From positions 3,239,501 to 3,303,500 of the forward strand of contig NZ_UFSM01000001.1 in NCBI RefSeq assembly GCF_900445235.1: 64,000 bases of DNA, given 5' to 3'. Position 1 is the first letter of the stretch. Each line of letters starts with the position of its first letter. Source of the stretch: Aminobacter aminovorans. GTDB lineage: Bacteria > Pseudomonadota > Alphaproteobacteria > Rhizobiales > Rhizobiaceae. The notes under the pieces were generated by a model. That model made no database searches, was not told the origin of the DNA, and worked only from the letters and a program-made list of their open reading frames with translations. A program made the translations under genes and the position numbers. Shown here piece by piece: positions 17,386-26,097 of the stretch.

Positions 17386-18423
17386 TCATGCAATTGCGGT
17401 TGTCGGGATGGCGGGCGAGGCCGCCTTGCCCGCCATCTCGTTGAGATGGCAGGCGCTGACGTGGCCCGCCGCGATCTCGCGCAAGATCGGCCGCTCGATG
17501 CGGCAACGGTCGAAGGCATGCGGGCAGCGTGGATGGAAATGGCAGCCCGAAGGCGGATGAAGCGGTGAGGGAATCTCGCCTTTCACCGGATTGAATTGGC
17601 GTCTGCGCTGCTTGATCGTCGGCACTTCGGAAAGGAGTGCGATCGTGTAGGGATGATTGGGCGCGGCGAAGAAGGCGTCCGCCGGAGCGCTTTCGACGAT
17701 GCGGCCGAGATACATGATCGCAACGCGGTCGGAGATATGCTTGACCACGCCAAGGTCGTGGCTAATGAACAGGTAGGTCAGACCGAGTTCCTGCCTGAGC
17801 TCCATGAACAGGTTGAGGATCTGCGCCTGGATAGAGACGTCGAGCGCCGACACCGATTCATCGCAGATGATGAAGCGCGGATTCACCGCCAGGGCACGCG
17901 CGATGCCGATGCGCTGGCGCTGGCCACCAGAGAACTGATGCGGGTAACGGTTGAGGTAGGACGGGTCGAGGCCGACACGCTGCATCAGCGCAGTCACCAT
18001 TTCGGCTGCATCACGCCGCGCCACCATGCCATGGGCGACCGGCGCTTCGCCGATGATGTCGCGTATCGTCTTGCGCGGATTGAGCGAAGACATCGGATCC
18101 TGGAAGATCATCTGCGAGGCAAGCCGCGCGGCCTTTGCCTCGGCACGCGGCAGCGCCGACATATCCTTGCCCTGCCACTTCATCACGCCATCGGACTGAG
18201 GCAGGATGCCAGCCATGATGCGGCCGAGCGTGGATTTGCCGCAGCCGGACTCGCCGACGAGTCCGACGACTTCGCCGGGGCTAATCGTTAGCGAGACGCC
18301 GTCGACGGCATGAACGACGCGCTCCTCTATATTGGCGCCAAGAAAGCGCGCCAGGCGTTCGGCGTAATCGAGCCCGCGCGTGAAACGTCGAGAGATCGAT
18401 GTGGCTTCGACAAGAGGCGTCAT
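17386..18423 (-). CDS. Peptide-type ABC importer ATPase (OppF/DppF-like)
   Basis: This 345-aa nucleotide-binding subunit has Walker A GLVGESGCGKST, signature FSGGQRQRIGIARAL, and Walker B (RFIICDESVSALD). A C-terminal oligopeptide-transporter extension (GCHFHPRCPHAFDRCRIERPILREIAAGHVSACHL) has the spaced cysteines usual for OppF/DppF. It overlaps the start of the binding-protein spacing region only slightly, and its own start overlaps the end of the OppD-like gene by 4 bp (ATGA type), so the two ATPases are translationally coupled. Confidence 0.94.
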   Translation of the reverse strand: MTPLVEATSISRRFTRGLDYAERLARFLGANIEERVVHAVDGVSLTISPGEVVGLVGESGCGKSTLGRIMAGILPQSDGVMKWQGKDMSALPRAEAKAARLASQMIFQDPMSSLNPRKTIRDIIGEAPVAHGMVARRDAAEMVTALMQRVGLDPSYLNRYPHQFSGGQRQRIGIARALAVNPRFIICDESVSALDVSIQAQILNLFMELRQELGLTYLFISHDLGVVKHISDRVAIMYLGRIVESAPADAFFAAPNHPYTIALLSEVPTIKQRRRQFNPVKGEIPSPLHPPSGCHFHPRCPHAFDRCRIERPILREIAAGHVSACHLNEMAGKAASPAIPTTAIA

Positions 18424-19385
18424 GCTGCCCTCGCGATCTGCGGGTGGAAGCAGCGCCAGCGGTGGCCGTCGGCTGCGGTTTCTTCTGGTTCGGTTTTGCA
18501 GGCTGCTGTGGCCGCAAAGCAGCGCAGGCGGAATGGGCAGCCCGCAGGTCGCCCAAGCGGTGGCGGCGCCATGCCGGGAATGGGCGTCAGCGGTTCGCCC
18601 CGTTCGAGATTGGCTGGAACCGAACGCATCAGGCCGATCGTGTAGGGATGGACCGGATTGTCGAGCACGGTGTCGGTTTCGCCGGTCTCGACGATCCTGC
18701 CGGCATACATCACCGCAATCCGGTGGGCGAGACCGGCGACGACGCCAAGATCATGGCTGATCCAGATCAGCGACATGCCGAAGTCGCGGCTCAGTCCCTG
18801 GATTACCGCCAGGATCTGCGACTGGATGGTGACGTCGAGCGCTGTCGTCGGCTCATCGGCGATGATGAGCTCCGGTCGGTGTAGCAGTGCCATGGCGATG
18901 GCGACACGCTGGCGCATGCCGCCGGAAAACTGATGCGGATAGGCGGCAAGCCGTTCGTCGGGAGAGGGGATGCCAACCAGTCCGAGCGCTTCGACGGCGC
19001 GAGCCCGCGCCTCCGCCTTGGAGACGCGGTCATGGGCGCGCACCGTCTCGACCATCTGGGTCTCGATCGACAGCACTGGGTTGAGCGTCATCATCGGGTC
19101 CTGGAAGATCATGGCGATCTTCTTGCCCCTGAGTGTCCGCATCTCGCCCTGCGAGCGGCCGACAAGGTCTTCGCCATGAAACAGGATTCTGCCGCCGGCG
19201 ATACGTCCCGGCGGATCGACAAGGCCCAGAATTGAAAAGCCGGTGATCGATTTGCCGGAACCGGACTCGCCGACCAGGCCGAGGATTTCGCCACGGCCAA
19301 CCTCGAACGACACGCCGTCCACCGCCTTGGCCACGCCGGCTCGGGTGAAGAAGTAGGTGCAGAGATTTTCGACCTTCAGCGTCAT
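18420..19385 (-). CDS. Peptide-type ABC importer ATPase (OppD/DppD-like)
   Basis: The 321-aa ATPase has Walker [12 protein letters not shown], signature [15 protein letters not shown], Walker [13 protein letters not shown], and the C-terminal Opp extension ([21 protein letters not shown]). The start is taken at the ATG at 19385 ([12 protein letters not shown]), where the ABC fold begins, rather than the far longer open frame to 19526 that would cover the preceding permease gene. It pairs with the OppF-like subunit to energise the two permeases encoded just upstream. Confidence 0.94.
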   Translation of the reverse strand: MTLKVENLCTYFFTRAGVAKAVDGVSFEVGRGEILGLVGESGSGKSITGFSILGLVDPPGRIAGGRILFHGEDLVGRSQGEMRTLRGKKIAMIFQDPMMTLNPVLSIETQMVETVRAHDRVSKAEARARAVEALGLVGIPSPDERLAAYPHQFSGGMRQRVAIAMALLHRPELIIADEPTTALDVTIQSQILAVIQGLSRDFGMSLIWISHDLGVVAGLAHRIAVMYAGRIVETGETDTVLDNPVHPYTIGLMRSVPANLERGEPLTPIPGMAPPPLGRPAGCPFRLRCFAATAACKTEPEETAADGHRWRCFHPQIARAA

Positions 19386-19386
19386 C

Positions 19387-20292
19387 TCATCGCTCCGAAA
19401 GTCGGGGGTTGAGCACTTCACGGAGACGGTCGCCGACGATGTTGATGCTGAAGACCAGCGCCAGCAGCAAAAGGCCGGGATAGACCGATATCCAGTATTG
19501 GCCCGACAACAGCGTCTGGTAACCATTGGCGATCAACAGGCCGAGCGACGGCTCGGTGATCGGCAGCCCGATGCCAAGGAAGGACAGCGTTGCTTCGGCT
19601 GAAATGGCGTTGGCCACCTGAAGCGTTCCGATGACGATGATCGGCGGCAGGCAGTTGGGCAGCATATGGCCGAACAGGATGCGCGGCTTGGAAAGCCCCA
19701 GCGATGCGGCGGCCTCGACATATTCCTTGCCGCGCTCGATCAGCGCTGCTGCACGCACCGCGCGGGCAAACTGCGCCCACTGTACGATGACCAATGCCAG
19801 CACCACCTTCCACACGCCCTGGCCAAGCAACGCCAACAGCATCAATGCCACCAGGATGGTGGGGAAGCCGAGCATCAGGTCGACAAGGCGCATGATCAGC
19901 GTGTCGATGCGGCCGCCATAATAGGCTGCGGTGAGGCCAAGTGCCGTGCCGACCGCAAGAGCGATGACTCCGGAGAACAGGCCGACGCCCATCGACGTCC
20001 GCAGGCCGTAGACCATCGCCGAGAACATGTCGCGGCCCTGGCCGTCGGTTCCGAGCCAATAGGTCGTGCCCGACATGCTGTTGGACATCGGTGGCAGGCG
20101 CGCGTCGAAGAAGTCGATCGCTGCGAGATCATACGGGTTCTGCGGTACCAGCGAGGGGCCGAAAATGGCCGTGGCGATCAAGATCAGGCAGATCGCGAGC
20201 GCGATCGTCGCCTTGGGGCTGCCGAGAATGCCGCGCAGCGAACGCGCCCAGAACGACTGGCTTTCCTGGAAACGGTGGGTGAGCGCTGTCAT
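19387..20292 (-). CDS. Peptide-type ABC importer permease (OppC/DppC-like)
   Basis: The 301-aa membrane protein starts with a cytoplasmic segment and a first membrane helix (ATIALAICLILIATAIFGPSLV). It has the DppC-type signature HWLGTDGQGRDMFS-like stretch (YWLGTDGQGRDMFSAMVYGLRTSMGVGL) and the EAA loop (EAAASLGLSKPRILFGHMLPNCLPPIIV) that docks with the ATPase. It overlaps the end of the OppB-like gene by 4 bp and is followed by the OppD-like ATPase after 1 bp, so the operon is tightly packed. Confidence 0.93.
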   Translation of the reverse strand: MTALTHRFQESQSFWARSLRGILGSPKATIALAICLILIATAIFGPSLVPQNPYDLAAIDFFDARLPPMSNSMSGTTYWLGTDGQGRDMFSAMVYGLRTSMGVGLFSGVIALAVGTALGLTAAYYGGRIDTLIMRLVDLMLGFPTILVALMLLALLGQGVWKVVLALVIVQWAQFARAVRAAALIERGKEYVEAAASLGLSKPRILFGHMLPNCLPPIIVIGTLQVANAISAEATLSFLGIGLPITEPSLGLLIANGYQTLLSGQYWISVYPGLLLLALVFSINIVGDRLREVLNPRLSER

Positions 20293-21263
20293 TGCGTTTC
20301 ACTCAGCCGGATGCGCGGATCGAGCATCGAGTAGACGATGTCGACGGCAAGATTGATGAAGATGAACATGGTGACGACGACCAGCAGGTAGGCAACGACC
20401 ACGGGCCGGTCGAGCACGGTGATGGAATCGATCAGGAGCTTGCCGATGCCGGGCCACGCGAAGATGGTCTCGGTCACCACCGCAAAGGCGATCAGCGAAC
20501 CGAATTCCATGCCGACCACGGTGACGATCGGGATCAGGATGTTCTTCATGACATGGACGGAAATGATGCGGCGTTCGGACAGGCCCTTGGCGCGGGCGAA
20601 CTTGATAAAGTCGAGCGGCATCGTTTCGCGCACGCCGGTGCGGGTCAGCCGGATGACCAGCGACAGCTGGAACAACGCAAGGTTGGTCGCCGGCAAGATG
20701 AGATGAGCAAGCCCGTCCCACGTAGCCAGGGACGTTGCGATGCCGAAGATCTCGCCGGTTTCGCCGCGCCCGGATGACGGCAGCCAACCGAGCCAGACCG
20801 AAAAAATCATGATCAGCATCATGCCTTGCCAGAAATTTGGCAGGCTGAAACCGAGAATCGAACCGGTCATGATGGTTTCGTCCATCACCGAACGCGGCTT
20901 GAGCCCCGCGATCAGGCCGAGGGGAATGCCGAGCACGAGCGCGATGGTGAGTGCGACGAAAGCGAGTTCGAGTGTGGCCGGCAGCCGCTGAAAGATGAGG
21001 CTGATGGCCGGCTGGTTGAAGACGAAGGAGCGGCCGAAATCACCGTGCAGCGCGTTGACGAGGAAGGTGCCGTATTGCGCGACCAGCGAGCGGTCGAGCC
21101 CGAGCGCGCGGATCGCCGCCTCGCGCTCGGCGAAGCTGGCATCGGCGGGGATCAGGATGTCGACTGGATTGCCGATGGCGTAGACGCCGACAAAAACCAG
21201 AAGCGACGTCAGGAATACGACAAACAGGCTCTGGCTGAAGCGGCGGATGATGAAAATCGTCAT
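20289..21263 (-). CDS. Peptide-type ABC importer permease (OppB/DppB-like)
   Basis: From ATG 21263 the product is 324 aa, starting MTIFIIRRFSQSLFVVFLTSLLVF, a typical first helix of OppB/DppB permeases. The middle has FGRSFVFNQPAISLIFQRLPATLELA, and the EAA-type loop (KFARAKGLSERRIISVHVMKNILIPIVTV) precedes the final helices. An AAGGAG site lies upstream of this ATG. The open frame runs far further to 21776, but that extension would cover the divergent LysR gene and is not credible. It is the first gene of the five-gene importer operon plus hydrolase. Confidence 0.93.
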   Translation of the reverse strand: MTIFIIRRFSQSLFVVFLTSLLVFVGVYAIGNPVDILIPADASFAEREAAIRALGLDRSLVAQYGTFLVNALHGDFGRSFVFNQPAISLIFQRLPATLELAFVALTIALVLGIPLGLIAGLKPRSVMDETIMTGSILGFSLPNFWQGMMLIMIFSVWLGWLPSSGRGETGEIFGIATSLATWDGLAHLILPATNLALFQLSLVIRLTRTGVRETMPLDFIKFARAKGLSERRIISVHVMKNILIPIVTVVGMEFGSLIAFAVVTETIFAWPGIGKLLIDSITVLDRPVVVAYLLVVVTMFIFINLAVDIVYSMLDPRIRLSETQ

Positions 21264-21388
21264 CGCGGTTGCGCTCCTTGCATGACTTGCCTGAATGGGC
21301 TGCACCCGGTCATCACGTGAATGCTCTCCTCCCGGCGTCGGTTGCCGACTGCCTATTGTCGTGCGACGTAACAGCGAGGGCGGCAGGC

Positions 21389-21411
21389 GCGCAATCTTAT
21401 GAGTTTTGTGC
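21389..21411. promoter_or_regulatory. Possible LysR-type binding site
   Basis: In the 199-bp divergent gap between the importer operon and the LysR gene there is an imperfect inverted repeat, GCGCAA-N11-TTGTGC. This spacing resembles LysR-type boxes, which are T-N11-A centred dyads. It lies 52 bp before the LysR start. The assignment rests only on shape and position. Confidence 0.3.
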
Positions 21412-21462
21412 ATTACTCGATGCGAAAAGGGCCGTGCAGCAGCGTGGGGAACTGAAAGCTGA

Positions 21463-22374
21463 ATGAACCTGAAGCAGTTGGACGTCTTTCGCGCGGTGAT
21501 GCAGACCGGTTCGACGATCGGCGCATCGGGCGTGCTCGCCTTGTCACAGTCGGCAATCAGCCGCCAGCTCACGAGCCTGGAGGAAGAGATCGGTTTTGAG
21601 CTGTTTCGTCGCGAGAAGGGCAGGCTGGTTCCAAAGCCTGAGGCAACCGCACTGCTCCTGGAGGTCGGCGAACTCTCGGACGTTTTGGCACGGCTGAAGC
21701 GCCGGACCGACGAACTCAGTGCCGGGCGCTCGGGCCGGACGCTGATCAAGATGGGGTTTCCGCATTCGCTGACCACGACGCTGTTGCCGAAGCTGGTCGC
21801 CGACTTTCTGGCAACGCAGGATCAGGTCAGTATCGAGCTGGTGGCCGGGCCCTATGATATGATCGAACGCGCGGTCATGGGCCGCAGCGTCGATTTCGGC
21901 TTTGTCCGGCTGCCGACCGAAGATCGTGGCCTGGTGACGATGCCGCTGGTGTCGAGCGGGCAGCTGTGTGTTTTGCCGGCCGGTCATCCACTGGCTACGC
22001 GCGAGACCATCAGTGCCGACGATCTTGCAGGCTCCGATCTGGTGCTGCTCGGGCGACTGAGATCGAGCCGCGAAGACATCGAAGAGCGGCTGCGGCGTGC
22101 CCAGGGCGCGGTCCGTTGCCGGGTCGAAGCGCATTCGGTGGAGGCAAGCGTCGCTCTGGTCGCCGAGGGCATAGGCGTTTCGATCATCCCGGCGCTGATC
22201 GGCAGCCTGCTGAAGTCCGAACGCGTTGTCATGCGGCCATTCGCGCCGCCGCTGTGGAGCGACTACGGTATCGCCACGCTGCGCGAAGCGCCACTTTCCA
22301 GGCCGATGTTGATGTTCATCGCCATGTTGAAAGAGCGACTTGTCGGTGATGGCGTGCTGACCAAGCCGATCTGA
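21463..22374 (+). CDS. LysR family transcriptional regulator
   Basis: The 303-aa protein has the classic N-terminal winged helix-turn-helix (MNLKQLDVFRAVMQTGSTIGASGVLALSQSAISRQLTSLEEEIGFELFRR) and a LysR substrate-binding domain from about residue 90. It is divergent from the peptide importer operon, the usual arrangement for a LysR regulator and its target, so it probably controls uptake in response to an imported ligand. The effector is unknown. The start follows an adenine-rich stretch with GAAAGC rather than a strong ribosome site. Confidence 0.92.
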   Translation: MNLKQLDVFRAVMQTGSTIGASGVLALSQSAISRQLTSLEEEIGFELFRREKGRLVPKPEATALLLEVGELSDVLARLKRRTDELSAGRSGRTLIKMGFPHSLTTTLLPKLVADFLATQDQVSIELVAGPYDMIERAVMGRSVDFGFVRLPTEDRGLVTMPLVSSGQLCVLPAGHPLATRETISADDLAGSDLVLLGRLRSSREDIEERLRRAQGAVRCRVEAHSVEASVALVAEGIGVSIIPALIGSLLKSERVVMRPFAPPLWSDYGIATLREAPLSRPMLMFIAMLKERLVGDGVLTKPI

Positions 22375-22478
22375 GCTGGGCCATAAAAACATGCCACGTG
22401 ATGGACCAACAACGCCTGCATTGATCAAGGATCGACTTTAGGAGATAGTCGGCCCGTTGGTTCAGGAGCCTTGGGCGT

Positions 22479-22715
22479 ATGCGTACACCGGTTGCCAACC
22501 AGATCAGGAAGCGCAGGGCCGTCTCCGACGCGCTCGGCCGCCACAAGGTATTCGTCAGTTCCAGGCTGTTTCGAGGCGATGGTCAGACCGTTTCACGGGT
22601 TCTGGTCTCGGGCCAGTACTATGACGTCAACGACACCCTGCTCGACAGGCTGATGGCAGGTGCGACGCCAAAGGAGCTGGAACTGGAGCCCGCTCCGGAA
22701 GATGCGGCGCGCTAG
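22479..22715 (+). CDS. Small protein upstream of ligD
   Basis: The 78-aa product (MRTPVANQIRKRRAVSDALG...) is basic at the N-terminus and acidic at the C-terminus (ATPKELELEPAPEDAAR). It is preceded by AGGAG at suitable distance and ends 6 bp before the ligD start, so it is probably the first gene of the repair operon. I recognise no domain. The middle (KVFVSSRLFRGDGQTVSRVLVSGQYYDVNDTLLDRLM) could form a small beta-rich fold. A role in end joining is suggested only by position. Confidence 0.6.
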   Translation: MRTPVANQIRKRRAVSDALGRHKVFVSSRLFRGDGQTVSRVLVSGQYYDVNDTLLDRLMAGATPKELELEPAPEDAAR

Positions 22716-22721
22716 GCCGGG

Positions 22722-25181
22722 ATGGCAGCGGAAAAGCTTCGCACCTACCGGCAAAAGCGCGATTTCTCAAAGACGCGCGAGCCGCGCGGCGTCGAGCAGG
22801 CGAGCGAGGGCAACCGCTTTGTCGTGCACAAGCATCATGCCACTGCCGACCACTACGATCTTCGCCTCGAACTCGACGGCGTGCTCAAGAGCTGGGCCGT
22901 GCCGCGTGGCCCCTCGCTCAATCCGGCCGACAAGCGCCTTGCGGTGGAGACCGAGGACCACCCGCTCGACTACATCGACTTCGAAGGACTGATCCCGGAA
23001 GGCGAGTATGGCGGCGGGCCGATGATCGTCTGGGACGCCGGCGTATGGGCGCCGATGGAGGACGCACGGGCGTCGCTTGAGAAAGGCGCGTTCAAGTTCC
23101 GGCTGTGGGGCGAAAAGCTCAAGGGCGGCTGGATGCTGGCGCGGCTGAAGCCAAAGCCAGGCGAAGACAAGCGCAACTGGCTGCTGTTCAAGGAACACGA
23201 TCCGGCAGTCGACGAGACGACGGACATTCTCGAAGCCCGGCCCGAAAGCGTGAAGTCGGGGCGGCGCATCGAGGAACTGGTCGCCGCGCCGAAAAAGCCA
23301 CCATCGAAACCCGGAGATCTCAAGCCCGGCAAGCTTGCCGGGGCGGTACGGGCGTCGATGCCGGCACGGATCGAACCACAATTGGCCACCGCAGCACTCA
23401 AGCCGCCATCGGGCGAGGGATGGCTGCACGAGATCAAGTTCGACGGCTACCGCACCATGGTGCATCTCGAAGGCGGTTCGGCCAGACTGATCACGCGTAG
23501 CGGCATCGACTGGACGAAACGTTATGGCAAGCTTGCGGCGGCGTTTCGCGACCTGCCATGCAGCGACGCCGTCATCGACGGCGAGATCGTCGTGCTCGAC
23601 GACAAGGGCATCAGCCGGTTCGCCGCACTGCAGGACGCGCTAGCCAGCGGACACGACGAGCTTCTGGTGTTTTATGCCTTCGACCTTGTCCATCTCAACG
23701 GCTGGGACCTGACGGGTACGGAGCTCGCGAAGCGCAAGGGCCTGCTGGAGACGCTGCTTGCCGGCCATGTCCACGCCCAGTCGGCGCTTCAGCTCAGTGG
23801 GCACGTCGAGGGCGACGGGCAGGCGCTGTACGACCAGGCGACCGAGATGGGGCTCGAGGGCGTGGTGTCGAAACGGGCCACGGCGCACTACAACTCCGGG
23901 CGTTCGCACAGCTGGTCCAAGACCAAGGCGCTGGACAAGGACGACTTCGTCATCGCCGGCTACACCACCTCGCGCGCCGCCGAGGGGCTGGCCGCCCTAG
24001 CGCTCGGCGAATGGGTCGATGGCGAGTTGCAGTATCGCGGCAAGGTTGGAACCGGCTTCGACGCCGAGACGTTGCAGTCATTGCTGCATCGGCTGGAAGG
24101 CCTGCGCGAAGGTGCGGCGAAGCTTGATGGCGCGCCGAAGGAGGTCATCCCAGTGCGGCCGGTGCTCAACGCCCATATCCATTTTGCCAACCGCACCAGC
24201 GACAATGCGCTGCGTCACGCGGTATTCAAAGGGCTGCGCGAAGCGGAGCTGTCAGAGGCGCCCCAGGCGCCCCGCAAGCGGCTGATCACCGACGCCGACC
24301 TTGCCGCCGTCACGATCACCAATCCGGAACGCCGGATGCTCGGCAAGTCAGGTCCGACCAAGCTCGACATTGCCGTCTATTACGCCGCCGTCGGTGACTT
24401 CATGCTGCCGCATATCATGGGGCGACCGGTCTCGCTGTTCAGGTGCCCGACCGGGCAGCACAAGGATTGCTTTTTCCAGCGCCACGCCTTTACCGGCATG
24501 CCGGCATCGATCGCCTCGTTCGAGACCAAGAACTCCGAGGACGAGAGCAAGACCTACATTTCGGTCGAGGACGCCAAGGGCTACCTCGCGCTGGCGCAGT
24601 TCGGCGTCGTCGAGTTTCACGTCTGGGGTGCATTGCGCAAGCGCCTGGACAAGCCTGACCGGGTCGTCTTCGATCTCGACCCGGGCGAGGGCATCGGCTG
24701 GCGCGAGGTCGTCGAGGCGGCAGTGCATGTCCGCGACGAGCTGACGAAGATGGGGCTTGTGCCTTTCGTGAAGACATCGGGCGGCAGCGGCATCCACGTC
24801 GTCGTGCCGACCACAGGCAAGCTCGGCTGGAAGCAGTTCCATCAGGCAAGCAGCGAAATCTCGTCGCGGATCGCCAGCACCGCGCCCGACACCTTCACCA
24901 CTGTGATGGGCAAGGACAACCGGAAGAAGCGCATCTTCATAGACTTCCACCGCAACGCGCGCAGCGCGACGGCTGCCGCGCCATACAGTCTTCGCGCCCG
25001 TACAAACATGCCGGCGTCGACGCCGCTCAACTGGGCGGATCTCGAGTCCATCGACGCTCCAGCGGATTTGAACTATTCTTCGCTTCCCGGACTTGTGGTC
25101 AGGTCGGGCGATCCTTGGGCAGAGATATCAGATCATGCCAAGGACTTGCCGGCCGCGGTCATCGCCAAGAGTAAGTCTTGA
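22722..25181 (+). CDS. ligD: Multidomain DNA ligase D (phosphoesterase-ligase-polymerase)
   Basis: LigD is the central enzyme of bacterial non-homologous end joining. The 819-aa protein carries three domains. The 3'-phosphoesterase comes first (about 35-190; VHKHHATADHYDLRLELDG). The ATP-dependent ligase follows, with adenylated lysine K239 in EIKFDGYR and downstream nucleotidyltransferase motifs (DGEIVVLD, EGVVSKR). The primase-type polymerase is last (about 530-819), with the metal-binding pair D651/D653 in VFDLDPGEG and the GGSGIHVVVP motif. This phosphoesterase-ligase-polymerase order is the rhizobial type. It lies directly upstream of ku. Confidence 0.96.
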   Translation: MAAEKLRTYRQKRDFSKTREPRGVEQASEGNRFVVHKHHATADHYDLRLELDGVLKSWAVPRGPSLNPADKRLAVETEDHPLDYIDFEGLIPEGEYGGGPMIVWDAGVWAPMEDARASLEKGAFKFRLWGEKLKGGWMLARLKPKPGEDKRNWLLFKEHDPAVDETTDILEARPESVKSGRRIEELVAAPKKPPSKPGDLKPGKLAGAVRASMPARIEPQLATAALKPPSGEGWLHEIKFDGYRTMVHLEGGSARLITRSGIDWTKRYGKLAAAFRDLPCSDAVIDGEIVVLDDKGISRFAALQDALASGHDELLVFYAFDLVHLNGWDLTGTELAKRKGLLETLLAGHVHAQSALQLSGHVEGDGQALYDQATEMGLEGVVSKRATAHYNSGRSHSWSKTKALDKDDFVIAGYTTSRAAEGLAALALGEWVDGELQYRGKVGTGFDAETLQSLLHRLEGLREGAAKLDGAPKEVIPVRPVLNAHIHFANRTSDNALRHAVFKGLREAELSEAPQAPRKRLITDADLAAVTITNPERRMLGKSGPTKLDIAVYYAAVGDFMLPHIMGRPVSLFRCPTGQHKDCFFQRHAFTGMPASIASFETKNSEDESKTYISVEDAKGYLALAQFGVVEFHVWGALRKRLDKPDRVVFDLDPGEGIGWREVVEAAVHVRDELTKMGLVPFVKTSGGSGIHVVVPTTGKLGWKQFHQASSEISSRIASTAPDTFTTVMGKDNRKKRIFIDFHRNARSATAAAPYSLRARTNMPASTPLNWADLESIDAPADLNYSSLPGLVVRSGDPWAEISDHAKDLPAAVIAKSKS

Positions 25182-25221
25182 CCAAGAGTATGTCTTGAAT
25201 TGTATCGCGTAGGAGACAAGC

Positions 25222-26097
25222 ATGGCACCAAGGGCAAGTTGGAAGGGGTATCTGAAACTAAGTCTGGTCAGCTGCCCGGTACGGCTGTACCCGGCGACCA
25301 GCACGAGCGAGCGCATCAGCTTCAATCAGCTGCACAAGGACACGCACAACCGCATCAACATGAAGCCGGTCGATCCGGAGCTGGGCCTTGTCGAGCGCTC
25401 CGATCTGGTCAAAGGCTACGAATACGAAGACAAGAAGTACGTCGTCATCGACGAAGCAGACATCGACAGCGTAAAGATCGAATCCAATCACACGATGAAC
25501 ATCGAGGCCTTTGTCGACGAGGATTCCGTCGACGTGATCTATCAGGATGCGCCCTATTATCTGGCGCCCGATGGCGCGATGGCCGAGGAAACGTTTGCCG
25601 TGCTGCGTGAGGCACTGCGCAAGTCAGGCAAGCTCGCCATAGCCCGCCTGGTCCTGTCGAGCCGCGAGCGCGTGGTGACCATCGGTGCGCGCGAAAACGG
25701 CATGTTCGTCTGCACCTTGCGCAATCCCAACGAAGTGCGCGGCACGGCAGAGTATTTCGGCAACATCCCGGCCGGCAAGCCGGAGCCGGAAATGCTCGAA
25801 CTGGCCGAGGCGCTGATCAAGCAGAAGCATACGACGTTCGATCCGAAGAATTACGAGGACCGCTACGAGATTGCCTTGATGAAGATGATCAAGGAGAAGC
25901 TGAAAGGGCACAAGCCGATCATCGCGGCCGCTCCCGAGCGTGGCAATGTGGTCAACCTGATGGATGCGCTGAAGGCCAGCCTCGGCCAGGCCAAACCGCC
26001 GGCCAAGAGCAAGACCAAGGCCGAGCCGGCGGCAGAGAAGCCGGCGGCCAAACTTTCGGTCGTTGGTGGTGGCAAGGCAGCGAAAGGCAAGAAGTGA
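25222..26097 (+). CDS. ku: Non-homologous end joining protein Ku
   Basis: Ku forms a homodimeric ring on double-strand ends and recruits LigD. The 291-aa product shows the family pattern: MAPRASWKGYLKLSLVSCPVRLYPATS at the N-terminus, GYEYEDKKYVVIDEADID around residue 70, and LAIARLVLSSRERVVTIGARENGMF in the ring core. The C-terminal tail is rich in lysine, alanine and proline, as in Ku proteins whose tails help threading on DNA. Its TGA stop overlaps the GTG start of the next gene (26094), pointing to translational coupling with that BRCT-TPR protein. Confidence 0.95.
   Translation: MAPRASWKGYLKLSLVSCPVRLYPATSTSERISFNQLHKDTHNRINMKPVDPELGLVERSDLVKGYEYEDKKYVVIDEADIDSVKIESNHTMNIEAFVDEDSVDVIYQDAPYYLAPDGAMAEETFAVLREALRKSGKLAIARLVLSSRERVVTIGARENGMFVCTLRNPNEVRGTAEYFGNIPAGKPEPEMLELAEALIKQKHTTFDPKNYEDRYEIALMKMIKEKLKGHKPIIAAAPERGNVVNLMDALKASLGQAKPPAKSKTKAEPAAEKPAAKLSVVGGGKAAKGKK

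Noticed and set aside
20289..21776. OppB-like gene extended to 21776
   Set aside because: The extension covers the divergent LysR gene and has no similarity; the permease N-terminus and ribosome site are at 21263.
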